A stretch of DNA of 44,604 nucleotides from Verrucomicrobiaceae bacterium (GTDB lineage: Bacteria > Verrucomicrobiota > Verrucomicrobiia > Verrucomicrobiales > Akkermansiaceae): NCBI GenBank assembly GCA_027487435.1, contig JAIYDP010000229.1:1-44604 (forward strand), in the 5' to 3' direction. Numbering within the stretch: position 1 is the stretch's first letter; the number at the start of each line of letters is the position of its first letter. Positions 7,741 to 15,271 of the stretch are shown here, in pieces. The translations under genes and the position numbers were made by a program. Below the pieces are notes generated by a model, which did not search any database, had not been told where the DNA came from, and saw nothing but the letters and a program-made list of their open reading frames with translations.

Positions 7741-8602
7741 TCTCGGCGAGTAGTGCTTGGAGTGATTTGCCGTAGGCGATATACGAGTCGTAGCATTGTT
7801 GCCAATCGATTTGGGATTGGTCTTTGACGTGAAAGACGGTGGCAACGTGTGGTTCGATCGCAACGTAGCCGTCGTAGCCGAAGTGTTTTGCATCGGCGAG
7901 GATTTCGCGGACATAGCCTCGGCCTTCGCCTGGGCCAACGTAAAGGGGTTCGACACCTTCTTTTTCTGGATGTTGGCAATCTTTGATGTGGATGTGAACC
8001 ACATGGTCACGAACCGTTTCCCAGAAAGTCCATGCATTTTGCCAAGGAGACGGCTCAGGTTGCGAGCGATCGAGCTGAAAAACCGGGTTGCCCGTATCAA
8101 ATACGAGTTTGAGTCCAGGGACTTCATCGATGAGACGAAGGGTGTGCGCCGCGGAGAAACCGCCCCAATTCATGCAGTTTTCATGAGCAGCGGTGATTCC
8201 GGCATCGGCGAAGCGTTTGACGATCTCACGCAGGCGGCGAAAGCGCTCCTTTTCGAATTGGTCTTGACCCCAAGGTTCTTGAGCATAGGACATGATGCGA
8301 ATGAGCTTGGTGTCGAGGCGTTGCATGCGGGGGATGGCACGATCAATCTCGGCAAGAGTCACGGCGAAATCTGAGGTAATTTTTTTCCCCCAGTTGCCAA
8401 TGAGTGAGCCGAACTCAGGGACGTGAATGCCTGCGGCATCGAGCGCGTCGGCGATAGCTGCGAAGTCTTCCTCCGAGTGTTCGTGGATATTTTTTCCGTC
8501 GATCCCCCGTGCGGAGAGGTAACTCCAGCCAAGTTCTTGGGTGGCGCGGATTTGGGTCGCGAGGTCTTTGCCTGCTTCGTCAGAGAATCCTGTGAGCTTC
8601 AT
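7733..8602 (-). CDS. Sugar phosphate isomerase/epimerase (xylose isomerase-like TIM barrel)
   Basis: 289 residues, full length for PF01261 proteins. Expected metal-binding positions are visible: Glu in ITAAHENCMNW, Asp in LVFDTGNPVF, His in VHIHIKDCQ and Glu in YVAIEPH. Such enzymes interconvert ketoses, aldoses or inososes with a divalent metal. The exact substrate cannot be assigned. It starts 11 bases after the Gfo/Idh/MocA dehydrogenase, and its stop overlaps the gluconokinase start. The three genes are therefore one operon, probably converting a sugar or sugar acid through an oxidised intermediate to gluconate. The ATG at 8602 gives the standard start, MKLTGFSDE. Confidence 0.87.
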   Translation of the reverse strand: MKLTGFSDEAGKDLATQIRATQELGWSYLSARGIDGKNIHEHSEEDFAAIADALDAAGIHVPEFGSLIGNWGKKITSDFAVTLAEIDRAIPRMQRLDTKLIRIMSYAQEPWGQDQFEKERFRRLREIVKRFADAGITAAHENCMNWGGFSAAHTLRLIDEVPGLKLVFDTGNPVFQLDRSQPEPSPWQNAWTFWETVRDHVVHIHIKDCQHPEKEGVEPLYVGPGEGRGYVREILADAKHFGYDGYVAIEPHVATVFHVKDQSQIDWQQCYDSYIAYGKSLQALLAEIA

Positions 8603-8613
8603 GATGTTTTTGG

Positions 8614-9660
8614 TTAGGAGAGAATGATGCGTGTGCAGCCTTCACGAGCGGATCGATAGACGGCATTGATGACGGCGACAGCTTTTCGCGCTTCGGTGGC
8701 GTCAACGAGACAAGGACGATTTTCTTGGATGCTCGATACGACTTCTTGGAAATTTCTCCGATGGCCCTCGAAGTTGATGGCACTAGGGTCGTTGGCACCG
8801 AGTCCACGAGCAGCACCAACCATCAAGGTTTCGCGAATTTCTTGGTCGTGGGCTTGGGTATCAGCAAAGTCCCAGACGCGAAACGATTCATCGGCGAGAA
8901 ACACCGAGCCTTGTGTGCCGCAGACGTGGACTTCTGCAGGGTGGCCTGTCGAAGACCAGCAGCAGGTGGAAGCCTCAAGCACGCCGCGCGCGCCATTGGC
9001 GAACTCAAGGATGGCAACGCAGGCATCCTCGACCTCGATTCGCTCATGGGCGAGTAGGGCGGTGGAAGCAGTGACTGCGACGACCGGACCAGCGACGTGA
9101 AGCAGTTGATCGACGGTGTGAACGCCTTGGTTCATCAGGGCTCCGCCGCCATCGAGAGCCCATGTGCCACGCCATGCTCCGGAGTCGTAATATTCTTGGG
9201 TGCGCCACCATTTGACGTAGGCCGAAGCGGAGGTGATTTTCCCAAAGCGTCCGCTATCGCTAGCTTCTTTGAGAGCAACGATGGCTGGCTGAAATCGTCG
9301 ATTGAGCACGGCGGCGAGAGTTTTTCCTGCGGCAGCAGCAGCGGACATCATTTCGTCGATGCGTTCGGTCGTGACTTCGAGTGGTTTCTCGCAGATCACG
9401 TGCTTGCCGGCTTGGAGAGCGGCGATGGCGGGATCGCGGTGAGCGCCCGACGGAGTTCCAATGGTAACGATTTCCAGATCTGGGTCGGCGAGGAAGTCGT
9501 CGAAATTCGAAAAGGCCTTGGCGCCGTATTCGGCAGCGATTTTTTCCGCCGCTTCAGGGCGGAGGTCAAAGACGGAGTGGAGAGTTCCATCTGCCATGGC
9601 CTGGATGGCTTTTGCGTGAAAATGCCCGATCATACCTGCTCCGATAATTCCAAATTTCAT
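8614..9660 (-). CDS. Gfo/Idh/MocA family NAD(P)-dependent dehydrogenase
   Basis: 348 residues from the ATG at 9660. The N-terminal Rossmann motif FGIIGAGMIGHFHAKA is at residues 3-18. The E-K-P motif (HVICEKPLEVT) carries the conserved catalytic lysine. The GGGALMNQGVHTVDQLLHVA stretch contains the conserved substrate-site histidine, and the C-terminal sheet domain follows. The family oxidises or epimerises sugars, inositols and sugar acids. A GTG six codons upstream (9678) is possible but places six non-conserved residues before the Rossmann strand, so the ATG is preferred. No clear Shine-Dalgarno precedes either. It is the first gene of the sugar operon. A solo end of the palindromic element lies 51 bases upstream. 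Confidence 0.9.
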   Translation of the reverse strand: MKFGIIGAGMIGHFHAKAIQAMADGTLHSVFDLRPEAAEKIAAEYGAKAFSNFDDFLADPDLEIVTIGTPSGAHRDPAIAALQAGKHVICEKPLEVTTERIDEMMSAAAAAGKTLAAVLNRRFQPAIVALKEASDSGRFGKITSASAYVKWWRTQEYYDSGAWRGTWALDGGGALMNQGVHTVDQLLHVAGPVVAVTASTALLAHERIEVEDACVAILEFANGARGVLEASTCCWSSTGHPAEVHVCGTQGSVFLADESFRVWDFADTQAHDQEIRETLMVGAARGLGANDPSAINFEGHRRNFQEVVSSIQENRPCLVDATEARKAVAVINAVYRSAREGCTRIILS

Positions 9661-9710
9661 ACGCACGCAGACTTGCACGGGAGGGAGGTATCGTCAAAAG
9701 AAAAACGGAT

Positions 9711-9749
9711 GATGGCAGGAATGGCGGCGAGATACTTCGGATTTCGGTC
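9711..9749 (-). repeat. Solo left end of the dispersed palindromic element
   Basis: Reverse-complemented, this stretch begins CCGAAATCCGAAGTAT and continues cgccgccattc...gccatc. It closely matches the first 40 bases of the element at 44246. No right arm follows, so it is a single end. It sits in the region upstream of the Gfo/Idh/MocA operon. Confidence 0.75.
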
Positions 9750-9994
9750 TAAAGAAGAAGAGTCAACTTGGAGCGATGTTGCATCGTCACCCATCTTGTG
9801 GGAGCGTGGTTTCCCCCGATCCGTTGATGATAAAGCGATTCATTTTTTTGCAGAAAATGGCAAAAATCGAAGATCTTGTGATAGATGGAAAGGTCGGAAA
9901 AAATGCATGAGTTTCCCATGGTTGTGTTTTTTTCTTGGATCAAGTGGGCAGGTGCGCTAGTTTTCGTTTCGCTTTATCCCATTGATACCGACTC
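9750..9994. other. Intergenic region without a recognisable gene
   Basis: 245 bases between the solo repeat end and the N-formylglutamate amidohydrolase-like gene. The open frame crossing it is the out-of-frame shadow of the dehydrogenase and reads as low-quality protein. It presumably carries the divergent promoters, but I see no motif I can name. Confidence 0.5.
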
Positions 9995-10687
9995 ATGATG
10001 CCGCTGATTTTTTCCTGTGAACATGCTACTTGTGCAGTACCTACCGCGAATAAAGAGGCCTTGCTCTCTCAAACGGAAAGAATTACCTCAGCGGAGGGAT
10101 GGGATGTAGGGTCGCTCAATTTAGCGCAAAGTTTCTCCATGAAATTTCGCACGCCCTTGGTGCATTGTGAGTATTCGCGTTTGATCATTGATTGCCATTG
10201 CCGTGAGAATGATCCTGCTCGATGGAGCGATTTTCATGAAATTTTTACGGATATGCAGCGTGAAAGATTGCAGTTGAAGCATTTGGTGGCGCATGCACAA
10301 ACGTTGCGCCAGCGAGTGGCGACGGAACTCGAAAGGCACGACGCCGTAGTTCATGTTTCTGTTCATACCTTTGAGCCCGAAAAACATCCCGGAGTCGATG
10401 TCAGCTTGTTGTTCTCCGAAGGCAAGGTCGGAGAGTCAAGTATCGCATTGGCGTGGATGGCAGCCATGCGTGAAGAATTGCCCGGCTTGATGGTGGTAGG
10501 AAATGCGAAGTTTTATCCTGAGCGCTCGCAGACGGTTCTGGATGGCTTACGGGAAGAGTTTGGTTCGCAACGTTACGTGGGGTTGGAATTGCAAGTGAGC
10601 AATGTAATGTTTCTCGCGCCGAAATTGATACGCTGGGAGAAATTTAAGGGAGTGTTACAGAATTCGTTGCTGCGGGCGTTGCTGTGA
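9995..10687 (+). CDS. N-formylglutamate amidohydrolase family protein
   Basis: 230 residues. The family (PF05013) is recognised from the N-terminal PLIFSCEHATCAVP (metal-ligand E-H), SRLIIDCHCRENDPARW, and VVHVSVHTFEP. These correspond to the usual S-C-E-H, R-x-x-x-D-x-N-R and H-S-x-x-P landmarks. The family hydrolyses N-formyl-L-glutamate (histidine catabolism) or related N-acyl amino acids. No hut genes are nearby, so the substrate remains open. It is a single gene, convergent with miaA: the two stops are directly adjacent (10687/10688) with no terminator in between. Of two consecutive ATGs (9995 and 9998), the first is used here. Confidence 0.85.
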   Translation: MMPLIFSCEHATCAVPTANKEALLSQTERITSAEGWDVGSLNLAQSFSMKFRTPLVHCEYSRLIIDCHCRENDPARWSDFHEIFTDMQRERLQLKHLVAHAQTLRQRVATELERHDAVVHVSVHTFEPEKHPGVDVSLLFSEGKVGESSIALAWMAAMREELPGLMVVGNAKFYPERSQTVLDGLREEFGSQRYVGLELQVSNVMFLAPKLIRWEKFKGVLQNSLLRALL

Positions 10688-11539
10688 TTACTGATCTGGC
10701 TTGAGCCATGTTTCGCGTCGAAACCATGTGATCTGGCGTTTGGCATACTGGCGCGTGGCTTCAATGATGGCTTTGAGGCATTGGGCGCGGTTGAGCTTAC
10801 CGTCGAGCATGGCGGTGATTTGTTTTACGCCAATGGCTTTGCAGGCTGTGGGTGAAAGAATGTCACGGAGGGCGGCGACTTCTTCGATGGCTCCGTATTC
10901 AAGCATTTCTTCGGCACGACGAGCAATGCGGGCGTGTAGTATGTCGCGCGGCGGGCAGAGGAGGATGCCGTGAAGTTTTTTTCGGCGGCGTGCGCTTTCG
11001 GCGGCCCAGTGGCGGCGTTGTTCCGAGGCGGGTTTGCCGGTGATCAAAGAAATTTCGATGGCTCGTGTGAGGTAGCGACGGTTTTGTGGGTTGATGGTGG
11101 CGGCGCTTTCTGGATCATGCTCTAGGAGTTTCTCTTGGAGCTGCACAAGTTCGAGAGCATCGAGCTCCCGCCTTATGGCTTCATCGCCAGGCGGGAGTGG
11201 CGATGGACCATGGGAAAGAAATTTTAGGTAGAGTCCTGAGCCACCGGTGACGATGGCGGATTTTCCACGAGCATGGATTTGCTCAATGATGGGCTGTGCG
11301 AGGGCGAGAAAATGTGCGGCATCGCACGTTTCTTCGGGTGCTATGACCCCGTAGAGATGGTGGGGGCATTCGACGCGCTGGATAGGATCCGGGGCGGCGG
11401 TGAGGACTTCCAACCCGCGATAGAGCTGCATGGCATCGGCGTTGATGATTTCTCCGTTGTGGGCAGCAGCGAGTTCGATGGCTTTTGCGGATTTCCCGCT
11501 GGCGGTGGGGCCGCAGAGGTAGATGGTGCGCGGAGGCAT
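10688..11539 (-). CDS. miaA: tRNA dimethylallyltransferase MiaA
   Basis: 283 residues, slightly shorter than the roughly 300 typical of the family. Motifs in order: P-loop GPTASGKS (residues 10-17), NADAMQLYRGL (substrate Asp), GLYLK preceded by VTGGS, and the late AIGVKQI helix. C-terminal YAKRQITWFRRE is the tRNA-contacting tail. The enzyme transfers a dimethylallyl group to N6 of A37 in tRNAs reading codons beginning with U. It is the last gene of a minus-strand run, 9 bases after the YmdB-type gene. Confidence 0.96.
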   Translation of the reverse strand: MPPRTIYLCGPTASGKSAKAIELAAAHNGEIINADAMQLYRGLEVLTAAPDPIQRVECPHHLYGVIAPEETCDAAHFLALAQPIIEQIHARGKSAIVTGGSGLYLKFLSHGPSPLPPGDEAIRRELDALELVQLQEKLLEHDPESAATINPQNRRYLTRAIEISLITGKPASEQRRHWAAESARRRKKLHGILLCPPRDILHARIARRAEEMLEYGAIEEVAALRDILSPTACKAIGVKQITAMLDGKLNRAQCLKAIIEATRQYAKRQITWFRRETWLKPDQ

Positions 11540-11548
11540 GGCGTTTCG

Positions 11549-12355
11549 TTAGGCGATGGGCAGGAGGTGATCGTAGCGTTCGATGTGGAGGCAGTGGCCT
11601 GTTTCTGGATCGATGTCAGCAATGAGGCCGCAGAGGCGGACAGGTCCCTTGGCGATGGGGAAACGCGTGGGCAGACCAGTTTTGAAGCGCCAAATGACAG
11701 AGTCCACGGCGCGCCCGAGTACGGAGTCGTCTGGGCCGCACATACCGGCATCCGTGAGGTAACCGGTGCCTTTCGGGAGGATGCGTTCATCGGCTGTTTG
11801 GACGTGGGTGTGGGTGCCGCAAACCACGGAGACGAGTCCGTCGAGCATGCGTCCAATGGCGATTTTTTCACTGGTGGTTTCGGCGTGGAAGTCGAGAAAA
11901 ATCATTTTGACATTCTGTTCTTCGCGTAGTCGCAGAGCTTCTTTTTCTGCCCAGACGAAAGGATTTTCCAAGGGTGGCTGAATGAAGGAGCGGCCTTGGG
12001 CTTGCATGACAGCGATTTTTCCCTTGGGGGTTTCGAGGATGACGGAGCCCGATCCTGGTGTGCCTTCAGGGTAGTTACCAGGACGTAGTAGGCGCGGTTC
12101 GGTAGGAAAGTAATCGACAATTTCCGCTTGGTCCCAGATGTGGTCACCTGTGGTGACGACAGCGGCACCAGCGCGTAGCAGGTCGATGGCGATTTTTGGG
12201 GTGATGCCACGTCCAGCAGCAGAGTTTTCGCCATTGACGATGACGAAATCGATGGAGCGTTCTTTGCGGAGGATGGGGAGGATATGATGGACGGCTTTGC
12301 GGCCGGGTTCGCCGACGATATCGCCGAGGAAAAGGATGCGTAAGGATGTATTCAT
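11549..12355 (-). CDS. ymdB: YmdB-type metallophosphoesterase (TIGR00282 family)
   Basis: 268 residues, the standard family length. Metal-binding motifs are intact: FLGDIVGEPGR at the N-terminus, VNGENSAAGRG, TTGDHIWDQ, FLDFHAETTSEK and CGTHTHVQTAD. The Bacillus relative is a phosphodiesterase active on cyclic nucleotides and RNA-linked phenotypes; in most bacteria the substrate is unknown. It lies between psd (15 bases upstream) and miaA (9 bases downstream) and is presumably co-transcribed. Confidence 0.92.
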   Translation of the reverse strand: MNTSLRILFLGDIVGEPGRKAVHHILPILRKERSIDFVIVNGENSAAGRGITPKIAIDLLRAGAAVVTTGDHIWDQAEIVDYFPTEPRLLRPGNYPEGTPGSGSVILETPKGKIAVMQAQGRSFIQPPLENPFVWAEKEALRLREEQNVKMIFLDFHAETTSEKIAIGRMLDGLVSVVCGTHTHVQTADERILPKGTGYLTDAGMCGPDDSVLGRAVDSVIWRFKTGLPTRFPIAKGPVRLCGLIADIDPETGHCLHIERYDHLLPIA

Positions 12356-12370
12356 GCGTGATATGTGGTA

Positions 12371-13264
12371 TTAGGCGATATAGGCGAAGGGCATGCCGAT
12401 ACGAGCGTAGGTCTCGAGGCAATGAGAGGAACGAGCCGCGAGTGCTGGATCAAGGGTGATAGCATCGGGCTCAAAGAGAAGAATGGTGGAACTGCCGCCA
12501 AAGGCGAAATAGCCTTTTTCGCTGCCTTTTTCGATGCGGCTATCGGGCAGGTACGTTTGGTGAATGCTGCCAACGCAGGTTGCACCGATTTCTAACAAGA
12601 GAATGGTCCCGCAGTGAGCCGTGGCGAGGCGGGTGATGGTGCGTTTGTTTTGCCAGAAGTACGAGAGGTTTTTGGCAAGGGCAATGGGTGATACGGAAAA
12701 GAGCGGGCCGTTGATCAGTGTGGTGCTAGAGGGTGTTCCTGCTGCGGGAAAATGGAAGCGGTGGTAATCGACTGGACAAAGGCGGGAGAGGAGGAGCGCG
12801 CCGTGTTCATAGCGTGAGGCCAGCGTGGGGCAGCCGAGGAGTTTTTCGAGGTCGAAGGATTGTCCTTTGACGAAGACGCTATCGATGGCAGATGCTCGTG
12901 GGAAAGCGAGGTGTCGGCCATCCGCAGGAAAAATCAACGATGCAGGATCGCTATGGATGGGACGTGCCGTGGGCTTGAGCTTGCGATAGAAAAATTCGTT
13001 GAATGAGGCATAAGTGTCAGGGGCATCGGCGAAGTCGGCTGAATCGAGTTGGTATTTTTCGATGAATGGGGCGATGCGTTGGCGTGAGGCGGGCTTGTTC
13101 ATGCGTCTGCCATACCAATGGGAAAAAAAAGGGCGCTTGATAAAGGCGTGCAGAGCGGCTCGTCCGATGGGATTTTCATAGGCGAATCGGAGAAAGCCTT
13201 CACCATAAACGTGCTCGATCTCCGTCGCTTCGGTAAGGCTGTTATAATAATGGATGTGAGCCAC
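12371..13264 (-). CDS. psd: Phosphatidylserine decarboxylase proenzyme
   Basis: 297 residues. Family features: FPADGRHLAF (Asp of the triad), LLSRLCPVDYHRFHFPAAG (His) and the self-cleavage site in YFAFGGSSTILLF. In that site the usual L-G-S-T is G-G-S-S; cleavage between Gly and Ser would give the pyruvoyl alpha chain. The enzyme converts phosphatidylserine to phosphatidylethanolamine at the inner membrane. The N-terminal extension (about 110 residues, with SFNEFFYRKLKP) is typical of the type II / chlamydial-clostridial subgroup. It is followed 15 bases later by the YmdB-type gene. Confidence 0.93.
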   Translation of the reverse strand: MAHIHYYNSLTEATEIEHVYGEGFLRFAYENPIGRAALHAFIKRPFFSHWYGRRMNKPASRQRIAPFIEKYQLDSADFADAPDTYASFNEFFYRKLKPTARPIHSDPASLIFPADGRHLAFPRASAIDSVFVKGQSFDLEKLLGCPTLASRYEHGALLLSRLCPVDYHRFHFPAAGTPSSTTLINGPLFSVSPIALAKNLSYFWQNKRTITRLATAHCGTILLLEIGATCVGSIHQTYLPDSRIEKGSEKGYFAFGGSSTILLFEPDAITLDPALAARSSHCLETYARIGMPFAYIA

Positions 13265-13326
13265 GCGCGAGATGGTGTGTCACGAATGGCATTGGTGAAA
13301 GGAAAAACCAAAGCAGAGCTGTTTTT

Positions 13327-13728
13327 TCAGGCGGAATCTGTGGGGCGGCGATTTTGTTTTTTTGCGGAGAGAAGTCGTTTATCGGCTACCATGCGTTGTT
13401 TTTGACGGCGAGATTTTTGGCGTTTTTGGCGGCGGATTTTTTCGATGGCTTGCTGACGTTTGGAGGTTTCACCGTTGCGGATTTCATCGATGGTATCGCA
13501 GAGTTCACGGCGGGCGTGGAAGCGGTTCATTTCGCGCGAGCGCTCGCGTTGGCATTTGACCTCGATGGCGGTGGGGATGTGCTTGAGGTAAACACAGGAG
13601 GAAGTTTTGTTGATTTTTTGACCACCGCTGCCTGAGCCTTGGATAAATTTCTCGATGAGATCTTCTTCACGGATGTCCAAGGACAGCATGCGAGCTTGAA
13701 GAGCGGCTTGTTTTTCCTTGGAGAGCAT
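13327..13728 (-). CDS. GGQ-domain peptide chain release factor-like protein (ArfB-like)
   Basis: 133 residues, a single RF-1 domain without codon-recognition domains. The catalytic GGQ (residues 35-37) sits in IQGSGSGGQKINKTSSCVYL. The C-terminus is a long, very basic helix (RRQKRQKSRRQKQRMVADKR), as in ArfB/YaeJ, where it enters the empty mRNA channel. Family role: hydrolysis of peptidyl-tRNA on stalled ribosomes. It starts 5 bases after the RlmI-like methyltransferase, and the 62-base gap to psd holds no gene. Confidence 0.88.
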   Translation of the reverse strand: MLSKEKQAALQARMLSLDIREEDLIEKFIQGSGSGGQKINKTSSCVYLKHIPTAIEVKCQRERSREMNRFHARRELCDTIDEIRNGETSKRQQAIEKIRRQKRQKSRRQKQRMVADKRLLSAKKQNRRPTDSA

Positions 13729-13733
13729 GGGAA

Positions 13734-14894
13734 TTAGCGACTACCGACGACCTCGAAGGTGAAGCCTTTCAGGTATTCTGTTTCGGGGAGATGGAGCATG
13801 ATGGGGTGGTCTGGCCGCTGTGCGTGAGTAGCGAGGAGGCGCAGGGATTTTTTTGCATCGTTGGCAGCCTCGGCGATGTTTTGGAGAAAAATTTCGCGCG
13901 TGGCATGATGGGAACAGCAAAAAGTGGATAGGATTCCACCTTTTTCCAGCAGCTTTAGTGCACGTAGGTGAATTTCTTTGTAGCCGCGCATGGCATCAAG
14001 AAGCGTTTTCTTGTTTCGTGTGAACGATGGTGGATCGAGTATGATGAGGTCGTAAACCGGCTGCGCTTCTTTTAAGAAATCGAAGACATTTGCCTCGATG
14101 ATATCCATGGAAAGCTCATTGCGTGTCGCATTCGCCCGCGCACTTGCGCAAGCTGGAGCAGAGATATCGACTGCGCACACTGAGGTGGCACCTTTCTTGG
14201 CACATAGCAAGCCAAAGCCGCCTTGGTTCGTAAAGCAATCGAGCACGCGGCGACCAGGCGCGAAACGTGCTAGCTCTGCATGGGCTTGAAGTTGATCGAG
14301 GTAGAGCCCTGTTTTTTGTCCGTCGAGAAGATCGACCTCGAAGGTTAAGTCATTGGCAGAAACGGAAATTGTTCCCGGATTTTCCCCATAAAATAGGCGA
14401 ATTTCTGGTTCCATGCCTTCTGCTCGACGTATGGGTGACTCGTTTCGCAAGATGATGGACTCTGGCTGGAGTAGCTCTACGAGAGCATCGCGAATGAGGT
14501 CGAGACGTTGATCCATCGCCAAGGTGAGGGTTTGCACTACCAAGTGCTTGCCGTAACGATCGATGATCAGACCCGGTAAGCCATCTGACTCAGACCAAAC
14601 GAGTCGGCACAAGCTGCTATCGAGAGGTAAACTTTCCCGGTGGGCGATGGATTGTCCGATGCGACGCAAGAAAAACTCGGCGTCCAAATCTTGGCGGCGT
14701 CGAGAGAATCTACGAGCGATGATTTGCGACTGCGGATTGTAAATGGCGGTGCCGAGTGGGCGATCGCGAAAATCCTTGAGAGTGATTACGTCACCTGGTT
14801 TTGGGTCGCCAAAGGTTTTTTTCACCTCTGTTGCGTAAACCCAATCGTGACCGTGAAAAATGCGTGCCCTAGGGGCGATAATGAGACCTGCCAT
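13734..14894 (-). CDS. Class I SAM-dependent rRNA methyltransferase, RlmI-like (PUA domain)
   Basis: 386 residues from the ATG at 14894; RlmI of E. coli is 396. The longer open frame upstream to 15008 would overlap the divergent small gene and begins with unrelated residues, so it is rejected. An N-terminal PUA domain (FHGHDWVYATEV, KPGDVITLKDFRDRPLGTAI) is followed by a central EEHEE-like domain. The SAM-binding site VLDCFTNQGGFGLLCAKKGA, LIILDPPSFTRNKK and STFCCSHH complete the methyltransferase fold. Relatives make 5-methylcytosine in 23S rRNA. It leads the minus-strand run and is divergent from the small basic protein. Confidence 0.9.
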   Translation of the reverse strand: MAGLIIAPRARIFHGHDWVYATEVKKTFGDPKPGDVITLKDFRDRPLGTAIYNPQSQIIARRFSRRRQDLDAEFFLRRIGQSIAHRESLPLDSSLCRLVWSESDGLPGLIIDRYGKHLVVQTLTLAMDQRLDLIRDALVELLQPESIILRNESPIRRAEGMEPEIRLFYGENPGTISVSANDLTFEVDLLDGQKTGLYLDQLQAHAELARFAPGRRVLDCFTNQGGFGLLCAKKGATSVCAVDISAPACASARANATRNELSMDIIEANVFDFLKEAQPVYDLIILDPPSFTRNKKTLLDAMRGYKEIHLRALKLLEKGGILSTFCCSHHATREIFLQNIAEAANDAKKSLRLLATHAQRPDHPIMLHLPETEYLKGFTFEVVGSR

Positions 14895-14964
14895 AGAAAT
14901 TTGTATCGATTCTTGTAAATTATGCTTGCTGCGTTGGTACACCTGTTGTAGCAAAACGCCTGTT

Positions 14965-15201
14965 ATGGGACAACAAATCAAACGAGTATTGAAACGCCGC
15001 CGCCGCAAGGCCTACCTGACACGCAAAAACGAGCAAGTAAAACTTGGTCTAAGACCAAAGAAATCTTTGAGTGTCAAATCTGTGAAGACTGCTGACGATG
15101 ATCAGACAACGGCGAAAAAAGCTGTTGCCAAGAAAGCGGTAGCTAAAAAAGCACCTGCAAAAAAAGCTGCGAAGAAAGCTGAAGAGGCGACTGAGGCCTG
15201 A
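14965..15201 (+). CDS. Small Lys/Ala-rich basic protein
   Basis: 78 residues from the ATG at 14965. The first 35 residues (MGQQIKRVLKRRRRKAYLTR onwards) are strongly basic and probably helical. The C-terminal half is an AKKAVAKKA/PAKKAAKKA repeat like histone H1-like tails (PAKKA repeats). A start further upstream at 14860 is less likely, since it would run into the divergent methyltransferase gene. It is followed by a convincing terminator at 15233-15263, so it has its own short transcript. Inference: a nucleic-acid-binding protein acting on DNA or the ribosome. I do not assign a named function. Confidence 0.8.
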   Translation: MGQQIKRVLKRRRRKAYLTRKNEQVKLGLRPKKSLSVKSVKTADDDQTTAKKAVAKKAVAKKAPAKKAAKKAEEATEA

Positions 15202-15232
15202 TTCCCGCATCAAGATTCTCACCAACCGCAGG

Positions 15233-15263
15233 CGGCCTTGCTTTCGAGTAAGGTCGTTTTTTT
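15233..15263 (+). terminator. Rho-independent terminator after the small basic protein
   Basis: A 9-bp stem with two G-U pairs (CGGCCTTGC / GTAAGGTCG) and loop TTTCGA, followed by seven T residues. The downstream prepilin peptidase starts only 9 bases after the T-run, so that gene needs read-through or a promoter within this region. Confidence 0.85.
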
Positions 15264-15271
15264 GTTAGGCC

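Noticed and set aside
7741..8127. N-terminal extension of the gluconokinase frame
   Set aside because: This part is the out-of-frame shadow of the isomerase gene; starting at the TTG at 7740 gives the correct family length.
7796..8374. 192-residue plus-strand ORF
   Set aside because: Antisense of the TIM-barrel isomerase, whose metal-binding motifs are on the minus strand.
9097..9960. 287-residue plus-strand ORF
   Set aside because: It is the antisense shadow of the Gfo/Idh/MocA dehydrogenase plus intergenic sequence; the residues show no fold-like pattern.
11273..11929. 218-residue plus-strand ORF
   Set aside because: Antisense of miaA and the YmdB-type gene, both with intact motifs.
14895..15008. 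N-terminal extension of the RlmI-like gene
   Set aside because: It would overlap the divergent small basic gene, and the PUA domain begins right after the ATG at 14894.
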